The position numbers and the translations under genes were made by a program. A stretch of 64,000 bases of DNA from Agrocybe praecox. Lineage: Eukaryota > Basidiomycota > Agaricomycetes > Agaricales > Agrocybaceae. Shown here piece by piece: positions 46,618 to 57,556 of the stretch. The DNA is taken from positions 1,984,001 through 2,048,000 of the forward strand of contig OZ024842.1 in NCBI GenBank assembly GCA_964017145.1, given 5' to 3'. Every line of letters begins with the position of its first letter. Position 1 is the first letter of the stretch. The notes beneath the pieces are model-generated. The model worked only from the letters and a program-made list of their open reading frames with translations. It was not told the origin of the DNA and did not search any database.

Positions 46618-46908
46618 GATGTCCATATACAATTGTATTTCTTAGGCCCATATTTCTATCGAAATTTTCCATACGTTTAGTACCTCCGCTGTTCGGTTGA
46701 TTTACACTGAGAAAAATAGTCCTGAGAGAGCATTTTTGAGCATCGATGTGCTTGGATAGAGCCAAGATAGCGTCGACCTCACGGTTTAGCACTTAGCCGA
46801 GTGCCGGGCCGCTGCCCATACTGATTATGTCCAAGCTCCTGAGGTCACTTGCTCGGGAACACACTGAACTTATTACCTTCTACGTGGGTGACGACAAGCC
46901 AAAATACT

Positions 46909-48098
46909 ATGGCACAATTACTGCCTCGCTCGCCTTTAATCCAGAATTCGCTGCGCTTCTCTGCTTCCATATACTCTCGTAGCGGCCCCTCATATTTACA
47001 TCTACCGCGGCGCCATTCCATTCGACTCATGTCGTCCTCAGAGTCCCAGAAATCATATGAATATATCCTGGTCTCCCGACCTGAACCTTCTGTTGTGTTG
47101 GTGACTCTTAACAGGCCAAAATCATTGAATGCTCTATCTAGCCCTTTGTTCAAGGAGCTCAACGAAGCGTTGAAGGAGGCGGATCAAGACAACAGCGTTG
47201 GTGTCATGGTGCTGACCGGCTCAGAAAAGGCTTTCGCTGGTAAGACTTACCTGTCAATTCTCGTAATACATCTGATGATCTATGTTGCATGAAAGCCGGC
47301 GCTGACATCAAGGAGATGAAAGACAAACAATGTATGTGTGATTTCAACATATACATCATCCCCTGTACACTGACTTCGTTCTTAGATGCCGACGTGTACA
47401 AGAACAAATTCTTGGAAGACTGGACGCACATCACCCAACTCAGAAAGCCCCTTATTGCAGCTGTCAGTGGATACGCGGTACGGACGTTCAAAGGAGTCTC
47501 GCTGTCATGATTCTCATACTTTAATTAGCTTGGAGGAGGATGTGAACTTGCTTTGATGTGTGATATCATTCTTGCCTCACCCACTGCCAAATTTGGTCAG
47601 CCTGAAATCAACCTCGGCGTCATTCCAGGAGGAGGAGGCTCGCAGCGGCTCGTTCACGCTATCGGAAAATCACGTACAATGGAGTTGGTATTGACCGGAC
47701 GCATGTTCAGCGCGAAAGAGGCTTCGGACTGGGGTATGGTGAGCAGAGTCGTTGGTGAAGGCGAAGGCGAGGTAGTCAAGGAGGCTATCAATATGGCGAA
47801 GGAAATTTCCAGCAAAAGCCAACTTGCTGTCCAAGCTGGGAAGGAGGTGGTCAACGCCGGTAAGACATGACACCCGGTTATTGAACATTCTGCCTAACGT
47901 TCAATGATGCATAGCCTATGAAATGACCCTTGCGGAAGGCCTTAGGTTTGAAAGGAGGATATTCCATGGACTCTTCGCGACGAATGATCAAAAAGAGGGT
48001 GAGTTTAGCTTTGCCGTGATACCAATTAGTTTCTCAAGTTTCGCAAAGGCATGTCAGCGTTCGCTGAGAAAAGGAAAGCAAACTTTACTCATTCATGA
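46909..48098 (+). CDS. Mitochondrial enoyl-CoA hydratase
   Basis: This crotonase-fold enzyme hydrates 2-enoyl-CoA to 3-hydroxyacyl-CoA in mitochondrial beta-oxidation or branched amino acid breakdown. The start at 46909 gives a basic presequence ('[19 protein letters not shown]'). The core shows '[20 protein letters not shown]', the oxyanion segment '[20 protein letters not shown]' across an intron, and '[20 protein letters not shown]', in which the Glu after GGGC is the first catalytic acid. '[20 protein letters not shown]' holds the second Glu. Later come '[20 protein letters not shown]' and '[20 protein letters not shown]', the family's F-x-T-x-D-x-x-E-G-M-x-A-F-x-E-K-R ending. Six exons give about 300 residues. 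Both catalytic Glu residues are present. Confidence 0.94.
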
Positions 48099-48321
48099 AA
48101 TCATCCCCATAATAAGAAACAACATAAATAAAAGGAGGATATTAAATAAACCATGCAAATTCTGTTCATCAGTTCATCATTATTAGTTGGCCAAAAGGTG
48201 ACGGAGGAGGGAGAGAAAGGAGATCTTACATTGCCATGATCTCCACCTGAACACGCTACCGACAAGAAGCACTAATGGAAAGTCATTATTGGACAATTGT
48301 AGGCATCTGTCAACTATTCTA

Positions 48322-48534
48322 CTAACCCATTCCTAGACCAGCAACAATTCTTTTCTGTCCTGGAGAGCCAGGAGCTGCTGCGCGAGATTGCCAAATCGCA
48401 TACGACCCTGTAGCAGCCAGCGCACCAGTACCCATCACTCGACAAGACAAGCATTCCTTGGGATTATCGACTTTCCGACCATTATCTATGACGACGGCGT
48501 CTGTTAAAGTTTCTTGTCGGATGGCTTCTGCCAT
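48322..48534 (-). CDS. DMAC1-like (DUF4536) small membrane protein, C-terminus unresolved
   Basis: DUF4536 proteins resemble DMAC1, which helps assemble the membrane arm of mitochondrial complex I in animals. The frame starts at 48534 with 'MAEAIRQETLTDAVVIDNGR' and carries the family core 'PKECLSCRVMGTGALAATGS' and 'YAIWQSRAAAPGSPGQKRIV', one probable transmembrane helix after a CxxC-like C-L-S-C pair. As read it ends at 'AGLGMG'. A GTTAGT donor sits exactly there; a 55-nt intron to a CATTAG acceptor would give 'GLGMCFLSVACSGG', closer to a second hydrophobic segment, so the true 3' end may extend to about 48200. It shares a 284-nt divergent promoter with the BTB gene downstream. Confidence 0.75.
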   Translation of the reverse strand: MAEAIRQETLTDAVVIDNGRKVDNPKECLSCRVMGTGALAATGSYAIWQSRAAAPGSPGQKRIVAGLGMG

Positions 48535-48818
48535 TTCAATGGGAAATAATTCGATAAGGAGAAACGTTGTAGGGGAACAATTTCAAGTTATGTGTCGGTC
48601 GGCCAACTTTCCCCAGAGATGCCGAACTGATCGACTGCATGCCGACAATTAAAGCTATATTCGGTAGTAGGTCCGAAACCGGTCACTACGCTCCCCTTTC
48701 TTGCGCCTTTGGACAATGATTCTGAAAACAAAAACAAAACCCTCAAAAATGCACAGGACAATAAATACAGCATTTTACCACATAAAGCACCCATTAAATC
48801 TTGCTTTCTACCATCACC

Positions 48819-50136
48819 ATGACTCTTGCCACTCGCTCTAAAGCAGGCCTCACCAGTGAGGTTCCTCGCGCATCCTCATCTAAACTCAAACGAAAAGTAG
48901 TCGATGCTGACAACGATGAGCTCGCGGAACCAAGGCCCAATAAGAGATATAAAACTCGCTCCGTACAGCGCAGTCGTCGATTGAAATACCGTCAGAGGCA
49001 AGGCTACTTCAATACCGATGCCGCACCAGGCAAGATGTCCCTACAAGAAAGAAACGAGAAAAATTTGCTTCGTCCAGATAAGAAGTACTTTTTTCTAGAT
49101 GGGAACTTTTATCTTGTTGTTGAGGACGTCAAATTCCTCGTCCATGTTCACAAGATTGCCGCTGCAGGGGGATTGTTTGCAGATTTCCGCGACCTTGGAA
49201 TGTTGCGAGCAGAAGACGGTGACTGTATTGATGGTATACCGTTGGTTGAAATTCCACAAACGACTGTGATTGAAATGAGATATCTCCTGGCTATCTTGTA
49301 CGACGACGTGTAAGTCTTGTTATACTCTCTTGACTTTGGAAGTTGCCTTTATTCGTGACTCTAGCTCTATATCTACTTTTATTTCTAACGGAAAGCCCTG
49401 GTTCCATTGGGATCTTGCCAAGACTTTAATCCCCATCGTTGACCGCCTGAATCTGGACAACATTCACAAGAAGATTGTGGCAGGGCTGGAGATGCTCTTT
49501 CCTTCAAAGGGACTTCCTGCACCGTTTAAGTCTGCAATTGGCGGAATACAAACCGAAAGACAGAAGCGTTTTCATCGAGTATTCCCTTTCGAAGCATTGG
49601 ACGTATTTTCACGTTATAGCGATGGCTACAGCTACAGATCTTTCCTCCCCATGGCATATTATCATGCTTCTCAACTCTCGATTGAGGATATCATCCACGG
49701 TGTGCAAGATGGAGATAAACTGCTCGAGCTAGACCCTGACCACATCACAGTTCTCCTGAAGGGTCGGGAAACTGTCATTAATTCTAAGCGGGGGGTCACC
49801 TTTCATTGGCTCGAAGAAAGACTCAGTGATCCCCGATGCGGACCAAGGAGCGGTTCAGCAGGATGCCAAAATGTTATCAGCCCGAAAGGAAAGGAATACT
49901 GCTACAATTATTTCCAAAGACTTCATCGACATTTCCTGGCGACGAATTTCTTGGACGGACATGCCAACGCGTTGGAAGGTCTCAACGAGAATGCGAAAGG
50001 ACTGTTCAAATACTACATGTGCAAACCTTGCTACGAAAGTGTTTTGAAGGACGCTGAGGCTGGTTTGAAGACGAACTGGGAGAGACTTCCAGGCTATTTT
50101 GGACTTGAATCATGGGAAGCTGTATCAAAGAGCTAA
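48819..50136 (+). CDS. BTB-like domain protein, second copy in the window
   Basis: The start at 48819 gives a basic leader with a nuclear-signal-like cluster ('SSKLKRKVV', 'RPNKRYKTRSVQRSRR'). A BTB-like core follows: 'KKYFFLDGNFYLVVEDVKFL', 'VHVHKIAAAGGLFADFRDLG' and 'PLVEIPQTTVIEMRYLLAIL'. One intron (donor near 49311) precedes 'FHWDLAKTLIPIVDRLNLDN', 'RFHRVFPFEALDVFSRY' and 'YHASQLSIEDIIHGVQDG'. The C-terminal region has spaced Cys residues ('RCGPRSGSAGCQNV', 'YYMCKPCYESVLKDAEAGL'). Total about 425 residues. The layout (BTB core, helical middle, C-terminal Cys pairs) matches the BTB gene at 44283, but sequence similarity outside the BTB core is low. Confidence 0.78.
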
Positions 50137-50608
50137 ATTGTAGATTGGTTCTTACTGTGTAAAGTAATTCTGACTTGTTAATTCTGATAAATAGTTTATG
50201 CGAGTCACGGGGCGGGATCCTGGGAAGAATGGATTTGGATAAAAGGATTTGGCGCGTCTGTACAGCTCTAATTGAACGTTGAACCTTGATCGGGCCACCC
50301 CAGATTTCCGGCAGCCGTCGTGTTCACAGCTTGTTCCCAGCTAACATCGAAATATATCTTGCACTCTGTTCATACTCGTACAAGTCACATGAATTGGTTC
50401 ATCATTTACGCAGTTTTCCCTTTTCTCATCATATGCGTTCACAGCGTGGACTTCAGGATGGCCATTCGCCACCCATAGCTCCTTCCTTTTTACCAGCAAC
50501 TCCAGTTAACACTGATCCGTTACTCTCCTCGCTAAATCTTTAGGGATATAAGGGCCCTGTTCTGTCTCTTCGCACGTCTCGATACCCCAGGAAATTCGTG
50601 TTTCGACT
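50137..50608. promoter_or_regulatory. Spacer and promoter of the P450 gene
   Basis: This 472-nt stretch carries a TATA-like GATATAAGG at about 50545-50553, some 60 nt upstream of the P450 start. No extra gene is visible; the open frame at 50286-50543 looks like chance. Confidence 0.4.
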
Positions 50609-53035
50609 ATGCAAAACCTCGTCGAAAATGTATACACAAAGTTCTCGGTGAGATATCTTATAACATACCTATCGATTTCTTCTCACATTTCTTGCATGCA
50701 GTCCATCCAATCTGTAGTATTACCTTTCGCGCTCGCTGCTGTTGTTTACGTTATTTTTCGAAGAGCAACACGCATTAGCGTCTCTTATCTTCCAGGTCCC
50801 AAGTCGGAGTCCTTTGTCCTTGGTAAATTGCACAGGAGGCCTTGTGGTTGAATCAAAGGCTGACTCGAGTCACAGGAAACCTCCCTGAAATATTTCAGAG
50901 CCAAGCTGGTGTGCCCGATTTCAAATACCAACAAGCCTATGGAGATGTGGTTCGCGTCAAAGGGCCTTTCGGCGTACGCTTATTGTTTCATATTCTTTTT
51001 GTTGATTTAAGCAATAACGCTGGCGTCCTCCACGTAATATAGGAAGACCGCCTACTCATTTCTGACCCTAAAGCGCTTCAATACATTTTCCATACATCTG
51101 GTAAGCGTAATGAGGCTGTTGGGGCGTGTATTGGAGCTAACCCTCGTGGATAGGTTATGGATTTCTCAAGTGGCCTGAGAGAACCGAAATCTCTCGCATC
51201 CTGATGGGTCGAGGTCTCCTATGGGCCGACGGTACGCCTCCTGCCACAGCACGATACGTTTAGAATTCACAATGGCTTTTCATATTAGCCGATATTCATA
51301 AACGCCAACGGAAAGTCATGCTACCCGGGTTTGGAGGTTAGTCATTGCGTTAAAAACGTGTTCAACGACCAGAGTTGACGTCTGCCTCAACAGCTCCGGA
51401 GTCCAGATCATTTGTACCTATATTTCGACGAGTGGGATCTGAGGTAAGAAAAGTTCTAATTCAATGTGTTGTCGGCGATGAATACTACAAACAGTTAACC
51501 GCCCAATGGACCGACATTCTTGCCAGTTCCCCGGACCAGTCCTCCGTCCTTAACGTCGCGTCCTGGCTTTCACGCGCGACAATGGATTCCATCGGAGAAG
51601 GTAAAATTTAGACACATGCCCCCCGGTAAAAAAGATGCTGACCAGATGTTCTCTAGCCGCTTTCGATTATCAGTTCGGTGCGCTCAGAAATAGGGACAAT
51701 GAGTTCATGAAGGCATATTTTGGCTTAATGTATCGATGATCGCCTTCAAGCCGTTTCTGTGTGCTCAAAATTTGTCCATCAGGTCCGATACACTAGGCTC
51801 TCCTCCAAAATCCGCGATATTCATGCAGACCATCTTTCCCGTATGGGCACTTCAACTTATGTCAAAATTCTCTCAAGCAAGGAATCTTGTCCATGCTCGA
51901 CACACAGCAAGATTAGCCAACGCAGTTACACGAGAGCTTGTACGATCTAAGGCTGAGGCTCTACTTCAAGGAAAGGGCAATAAGGACATACTGACTTTGC
52001 TAGGTGAGTCCATGTCAGCTAGATATGACGAGCTGGGAAACTGAACATGTGTGCTAGTGAAAGCCAATGCGTCCGAAAAGTCAAGCACCCGCCTGACAGA
52101 AGAAGAAATGCTCGCTCAGATGCGGTCAGTTTATTATTACCTGCGAAAACAGACTTCGGCATTTAACCTTAATCCAGCACCATACTTTTAGCAGGACATG
52201 AAACCAGTGCCACAACTCTATGCTGGGTACTTCTGGAGATCGCTAGAAATCCCGATGTCCAAAAGAAACTGCGTGACGAAATTAGAGCAACAGAACAAGC
52301 AATCCACGCTCGTGGTGATGTCGATTTCACGGCGGCCGACTTGGATAACATGCCGTACCTCTCGGCTGTAATTAAAGTGAGGGCTTATTTTGTTCGGTTA
52401 CTTGTCATGATAGCTGACAGACCTTCTTAGGAATCCATGCGTTTTCATCCTGCGCTCTATCAAAACTATAGACAGGCAGCCAATGACGATGTCCTACCCC
52501 TTTCTAAGCCTATTAAGACCCTTGATGGCAGAGAAATAACTAAACTTCCGATTCCAAAAGGAATGAAGATTATATTGTCCATCGCGGCCTATAACAGGTT
52601 TCTGCCACAGTCTTTACCGTTCAATTAACCTCTAACTCCTATCCCCTTTTCAGAAACGCGGAAATCTTTGGTGAAGATGCGCATGTATACAATCCCGACA
52701 GATGGTTTCGCGATACAGGAGACAAGAAAGGGCCCACCCTCGGTGTATACGGAAATTTGTATGTTGTCTTCTTAGATACCAATGAGAGAGTGCTCAATCC
52801 CATGTTTAGACTGACTTTTGCTGGAGGGGTCAGGACGTGTATCGGATGGAGATTTGCACTATATGAAGTGCTGGCCCTGACGGTTGAGATAGTAAACAAT
52901 TTCGAGTTGGCGCTCACCCCAGATATTGCCCGCCTCAGAAGGGAGGCCTGCCTTGTGATGCTTCCCACATTAGAGGGCGAAGAGTTGAAGGGCGAGAACC
53001 TACCTCTATGCGTCACACTTGCGCCCAGGGACTAA
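50609..53035 (+). CDS. Cytochrome P450 monooxygenase
   Basis: P450s insert oxygen into organic substrates using electrons from a reductase; this is a membrane-bound fungal type. The N-terminus after the first splice, 'SIQSVVLPFALAAVVYVIFR', is the anchor, followed by the proline-rich 'SYLPGPKSESFVLG'. Then come 'YQQAYGDVVRVKGPFG', 'LISDPKALQYIFHTSGYGFL' and 'DIHKRQRKVMLPGFGAPESR' (C-helix W/H-x3-R type). The I-helix is 'MRTILLAGHETSATTLCWVL'. The K-helix ExxR lies in 'YLSAVIKESMRFHPAL'. The heme loop is 'LLTFAGGVRTCIGWRFALYE', with the axial Cys. About fourteen exons give roughly 560 residues. A join at the GTATCG donor near 51728 to the CATCAG acceptor near 51782 gives 'FGLMSDTLGSPPKSAIF'. 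No biosynthetic cluster surrounds it, so a detoxification role is as likely as any. Confidence 0.92.
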
Positions 53036-54881
53036 CGACCTTGATGCAAAGAGAAACGTATTTTATGACATTAACGAAGCTCAGACTAGGACTGGGCCAT
53101 GGCTACTCATGTCCGAACGACTATTAAGTATAACTGTATTAAAACACCTTGGAAATGTCTCTGGTTTATTTTCATTGTATTCAAGACCCATCTGTAGCAA
53201 GCACAGTGCAGGCTTGACCTTTTGGTGCTCGTCAACAAACCTATTCCTGTTTATATTGGATCACGCACGCATGGCCCTCCTGACTTATCATTTTGAATGT
53301 ATGTAGATATCTTCCGATAAGTAAAAATTGATCGTTGTCTTCATCGGCACCTGTCGATAACGTTCTGTCACGGTACCTCTCTAAATAATAAGTTTTCAGG
53401 CGGCGTCATCTTACAAGACCATTGATTTAAAAGACTCGGAGATCGACAGGCCAACCGTATTACTTCCTTTCTTTTGGCGACGATTAGACGTCTACTACCA
53501 CCTGCACAACATTCACAGGAGCCTCGCGTTTGCCTCCTGCCTCCTCTCCCTGTGCTCAGCGACCCGGGTTCCCTCAAGTCGACAGACAAGCACCGTTCGT
53601 TCCATGCCTTGTAAAATTCTCAATCCACCTGACCATTTTCCCGAATTTTCAGTGGCATTTCTTACGTCCATTCTGTCATGCACTTCAACTGGTTTCTTTC
53701 CTTACCCGCCGGGCTTGAGATAAGGAATATATCTTGATGGACCCGGCACACATGTATTGGCTTGTGGTGTGCATGGCCGATTTTCGACTACATCCCCCCA
53801 GGCCCATGATGTGCTTCTTGGTTGTTTATCGCTTTCTTTTGCCTCCGCAGATATCTCATGGTCAAGATTCATTATCAGCTATCTTCTTCCGCATCGCAAC
53901 TCCGGACTTTAAGTCGGTCTAAACGTATCGATCTTGTAACGTTTTACGGCAATAAACACGAAACGGCAAACGTCACTCAGGCGCGACAAAATCTTTGATA
54001 CATACGCAGTGTGTACCCGGAAGGCGCTCGGCCTTTAATCCTGCTGAAGGGTCGATATATTTGGGCCTCCTTGTTTTTTATCCTCGTTTATTTTCGGACC
54101 TTATGGTGTCAAGGACTTCGAGGGTCACAGCAATAGAAGTTACTGTGCAAATCAGCAAAAAAAACTGCGGCCTTCGTGATATCGAAAGAAGGACACTGCT
54201 CAGCTAGGACTCCCCGAAATGCGAACTTTTTCTGGGTGCCTTGCCATCTTGGTCGTAGTTTATTCCGAGTTTGCGACACCTGCTTGTATGTGCACGATTC
54301 AAGAATAGGGCATGCACTGTGCCTCGCCTTTTACACGAGCCTCTGGCTGGTTGGCTGCAATCGGGTGTTTCAACAATTTATCATCAAATTCTATGTCAGG
54401 CCCAAATTCCACAGCCATCAAATCTGCATCAGGCCCTCAGTATATGCACCCCGCATATCTTGATTAGATTCTATAAAGCTGCACTTTGTTTTCATCGACA
54501 CCCTCTACTCATCACATTTAGACCTACACCCCTCATTTCTCATTCCAGCTTGCATATCTCGTCATCCCAGAAAGGCATGTTTAAATCGCGTCCGTCTGTG
54601 TAACGGCCTTTCAACTTGCCTGATTTAGGATCCCCTTTGTTCGACGTTTTCGCGGGTGTGAACAGTACGCTATACCTGCTGCCCGCTCAACGAGCTTTAG
54701 TACAGGTTCTTGCATTCTGCCTCGCCCCTTGGCCGAAGTCCGAAATTCTGATATAAGAATGGACAGACGTTGTTCCCAACCTTTGACGGAGCGCTTGTTT
54801 TTGTTGTACGCACACTTTCATCTGGGATCTACCCGTAACATCGCGTTCTAAACTGTTTCGTATGCCTCGATTCTCTCATAG
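53036..54881. other. Longest gene-free spacer (1.85 kb)
   Basis: I find no supportable gene here. A plus-strand frame open for about 112 codons (53386-53721) lacks a start codon; it follows a TTTTCAG acceptor-like site and could be an exon of something I cannot reconstruct, or chance. The right half is pyrimidine-rich and holds TATA-like CTATAAAGC at about 54471-54479 and a short ATG frame at 54576, consistent with promoter and leader sequence for the small gene at 54882. Confidence 0.3.
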
Positions 54882-55296
54882 ATGACGACCGATTCATCCT
54901 CACCACAAAGTTTGCGAAAGCAGATTTGCCCTCCCAACCCACATATATCACCTGCGCAAGCAATTGCGGAAGCGTGGAAACGCGAAACGTTGGAGAACCA
55001 AGAAAGATGGAGGAAAATCGACGCAGAGGTGAAGCTGCGATATAGTTCACCAAGAAAACCGAATGTAAAACCGAAGATGTAGTAGATCTAAGCGGCCCGT
55101 ATGTGTCAGGTAAGAGCAAATTCATTCCATGTGTGCTCTCCAGGATTGATGTGGACGATTTCAGTATGTCCATGTATCTGCAACTTTCGATTTCTTGTTG
55201 TCGGGTAAATGCTGGCAGATTTTGGTGGAGGATGACGTTAAAGATTTTCTGGCGTTGAAACTGTTTATCCCGCCGCAATATTTGCAGATTGTGTAG
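54882..55296 (+). CDS. Small orphan gene with an apparent frameshift
   Basis: I do not recognise this gene. The first exon reads 'MTTDSSSPQSLRKQICPPN', then 'PAQAIAEAWKRETLENQERW' and 'RKIDAEVKLRYSSPRKPN', and then hits a double stop at about 55081. In the +1 frame coding character continues at once: 'TEDVVDLSGPYVSG', a 34-nt intron (GTAAGAG to CTCCAG), 'LMWTIS', a second intron (GTATGT donor near 55164, GGCAG acceptor), then 'ILVEDDVKDFLALKLFIPPQ' and 'YLQIV' with a stop at 55296. One extra A in the AAAA run near 55050-55054 would join both parts into about 110 residues. Either the assembly lost a base or the gene is broken. The 34-nt intron is short. It converges with the zinc-finger gene, 51 nt apart. 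Confidence 0.45.
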
Positions 55297-55347
55297 AACT
55301 AACCTTCGCGATGTACGATTTGAACAACTGATATTGAAATGTAATAT

Positions 55348-57234
55348 CTATCGAGGAATTGGTTCCTTATCTTGCTCTATTTCACTGTCATCGTATTCAT
55401 TATCGTCCGGGTCATAGTCCTCTTCCTCTTCCTCCTCGAGTGCGGCTTCAGCTTCAGCCTGGGCTTGGGCTGCGGAAGCTGCGGTTGCTATTGCAATCTC
55501 AAGGAGTTGTGCTTGTTCATCTGAGAGACCATACATCGATAATGAAGGAAGTGGCTGATGAGGTTGAGCGTCTTCGCCGACCGTTGGCGGGGGGACGGGA
55601 CTTTCGTCGGCCATTGGGAAGTCTTCGTTGGTACTCGTACTCTCCGGCATCTGAGTGGATGTAGATGGCGCAGAAGATGGAGAAGTTATGTATGTAGGGG
55701 GAGGAATGGCCTGTGACTGGGCACGAGCAATAACACTCGCTAAAGTAGCCTGCCCTGCTGATGGATCCAGAGGCATCGAGGTTGGATGTCCGATGGGAGT
55801 ACCGAGCGCATTGCCAACTAGACTTTGCAAAAGAGAATGAAGACCCAGCACAGATCCCTGTATTCCGGCAATAACTGCTGGATTAATCTCTCCTTCGTCT
55901 ACGGTGTTGATATCCCTATACATATTCTGCGACGCGGAAGACGAAATGCCTGAAGATTCGCTGACAACAATTCCATTCCACAATTTCGCTCTTCTCTCCT
56001 CTCTTAGCGCGTCTTCTCCTTCCTCTCCTTCAAGCTGCACTTCTATGATTTCTGCAGCAAGACAAATTTCACTCTTCGGACCACGTGTTTTGGTACCAGT
56101 TTTATGTCGTTTGATTGCATCACGCCTCGAAAATATTTTATGGCAGCCTTCACATCTCCATGCTTTTTTGTCGTGTAATTTGATGTGACGTTTCAAGTCA
56201 TGGTTTCGCGCAAAGGAAGCGGGGCAAACGTTACAACGGTAGGGTCTATGAGTCGAATGGCTTCGTTGATGGGCCCGTAGGCTGTACAACCTGGAAAACG
56301 TTTTGTGGCAACCAACGACGAGACATGGATATACAGCCGTTCCTATGTCAGGACTTTGTCCAAAGCTTTGTCCGTGACCGTCTGGCGAATGTCCAATCTG
56401 AATTCCGCTGAGGACACCAACGACTTGAATCAAACCGCCTATTTCCTGTAAAGCATGTATACTGGGACCTGCGGCAGCAGCAGATGTGACAGCAAAAAGA
56501 AAGACTTGATGCAGTTGTAATCGAATGGAAGAAACAAGAGATGGATCTAAGCCTTGAGATGATGTGCCAAGTGCGTGCGATATAATGCGAACGGCTTCAA
56601 CAACCTGGTTTTGAAGATCAAAATCCGGGACATACGGTCGTTTATATGGATGTGAATAATGGTACTGTGCCTCGTCATATTCTTCCTCTTCTCGCTTGCG
56701 TTTGCCTTTGTCCAGTTGGATGGCTGAAGCATTTGACTGTTTCAAGTTACCAAACAACTCGCTGGACCGGGCAAGTGCCACGATGATCTGGCTAAGAGGG
56801 CCTGCTATTCCCTTGGATAAGGTTCCAGTAGCAGCGCATTGCGACAATATGTCGAAGACATTTGGACCATTGGGAATGGCAGTTTTAAGGAGTGCAGACT
56901 TGGCCAACGCATCGTGTTCCACAAGAGTTAGAATAGCTTTCATAGTGCCAATAGCCGCCTCTTCTTTACGAGGCGTGTTCAGGGAATTACTGACCATCCC
57001 GGAATTCCCAAGGACAGGGACTGAACCACTGCCACCGGCGGACGCTTCAGCATTTATAGCAGTAGAGTTCTGCTCAGCAGTGACCTTGCTTATATCGGCC
57101 CACAGCTGCTCTCCGAGTCGTCGAGCTATTTCTAGAGCCTCTGCGTCAATGTCTGCGTCGTCATCCTCTTCGTCGTAATCCTCCTCATCCCAGTCTTCTT
57201 GTTCGGGGGGGACGACACCAGACATATCATCCAT
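55348..57234 (-). CDS. C2H2 zinc-finger transcription factor
   Basis: The start at 57234 gives 'MDDMSGVVPPEQEDWDEED' and a strongly acidic N-terminal stretch, a possible activation region. Residues about 50-290 are helical and Ala/Leu/Gln-rich. Three zinc fingers lie at residues about 300-395: 'CLVVGCHKTFSRLYSLRAHQ' (C-x4-C), 'CNVCPASFARNHDLKRHIKL' and 'CEGCHKIFSRRDAIKRHKTG'. The third lacks the usual second His spacing; the next candidate ligand is the Cys in 'PKSEIC', so it may be C2HC. The C-terminal 230 residues are Ser/Pro/Gln/Ala-rich and end in a Glu/Asp run with 'DSEIEQDKEPIPR'. The coding exon is single. A TTTCAG acceptor near 57277 suggests a 5' untranslated intron. The product is 628 residues. 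Targets are unknown. Confidence 0.88.
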   Translation of the reverse strand: MDDMSGVVPPEQEDWDEEDYDEEDDDADIDAEALEIARRLGEQLWADISKVTAEQNSTAINAEASAGGSGSVPVLGNSGMVSNSLNTPRKEEAAIGTMKAILTLVEHDALAKSALLKTAIPNGPNVFDILSQCAATGTLSKGIAGPLSQIIVALARSSELFGNLKQSNASAIQLDKGKRKREEEEYDEAQYHYSHPYKRPYVPDFDLQNQVVEAVRIISHALGTSSQGLDPSLVSSIRLQLHQVFLFAVTSAAAAGPSIHALQEIGGLIQVVGVLSGIQIGHSPDGHGQSFGQSPDIGTAVYPCLVVGCHKTFSRLYSLRAHQRSHSTHRPYRCNVCPASFARNHDLKRHIKLHDKKAWRCEGCHKIFSRRDAIKRHKTGTKTRGPKSEICLAAEIIEVQLEGEEGEDALREERRAKLWNGIVVSESSGISSSASQNMYRDINTVDEGEINPAVIAGIQGSVLGLHSLLQSLVGNALGTPIGHPTSMPLDPSAGQATLASVIARAQSQAIPPPTYITSPSSAPSTSTQMPESTSTNEDFPMADESPVPPPTVGEDAQPHQPLPSLSMYGLSDEQAQLLEIAIATAASAAQAQAEAEAALEEEEEEDYDPDDNEYDDSEIEQDKEPIPR

Positions 57235-57556
57235 AAGTTGAGACAGATGCTTTTGCTCGATGGGTCGTGTTCTGAAAGGTATCAAAAATCGTGGTATTCA
57301 GACCTTATCTGGTCGGCGTAGCGTCTGTATACATGAATGAGGATAACTCAAACAAAATTTGAACTGGGTTTACCTGGCAACCCGGTTTAGGAAGTAAGAA
57401 TTGTAAAAAAAGATCCGCCCAATTTTGATTTTGTAATCTTATCAACTGGATTTGTACACATTTGTCGCGTGTACCTGTACAAGTATGCTCCGTGTATATT
57501 TTTCAGAGATGGCAGAGCTCTAAGCACCTGCTTTCAACCAGCTCTCTGTATTGACC
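57235..57556. promoter_or_regulatory. Divergent promoter, zinc-finger gene / mitochondrial carrier
   Basis: This 322-nt region lies between two outward-reading genes. It includes the presumed leader intron of the zinc-finger gene. No TATA or CACGTG box is clear. Confidence 0.35.

Noticed and set aside
46845..47162. Minus-strand 105-codon frame over the enoyl-CoA hydratase start
   Set aside because: The plus strand encodes the presequence and the crotonase core; the reverse frame has no motif.
46909..53035. Secondary-metabolite cluster around the P450
   Set aside because: No synthase, terpene cyclase, transporter or tailoring set lies nearby; neighbours are housekeeping genes.
54829..55278. 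Minus-strand 149-codon frame
   Set aside because: The opposite strand has better coding character, with well-placed introns; the minus translation is compositionally random.
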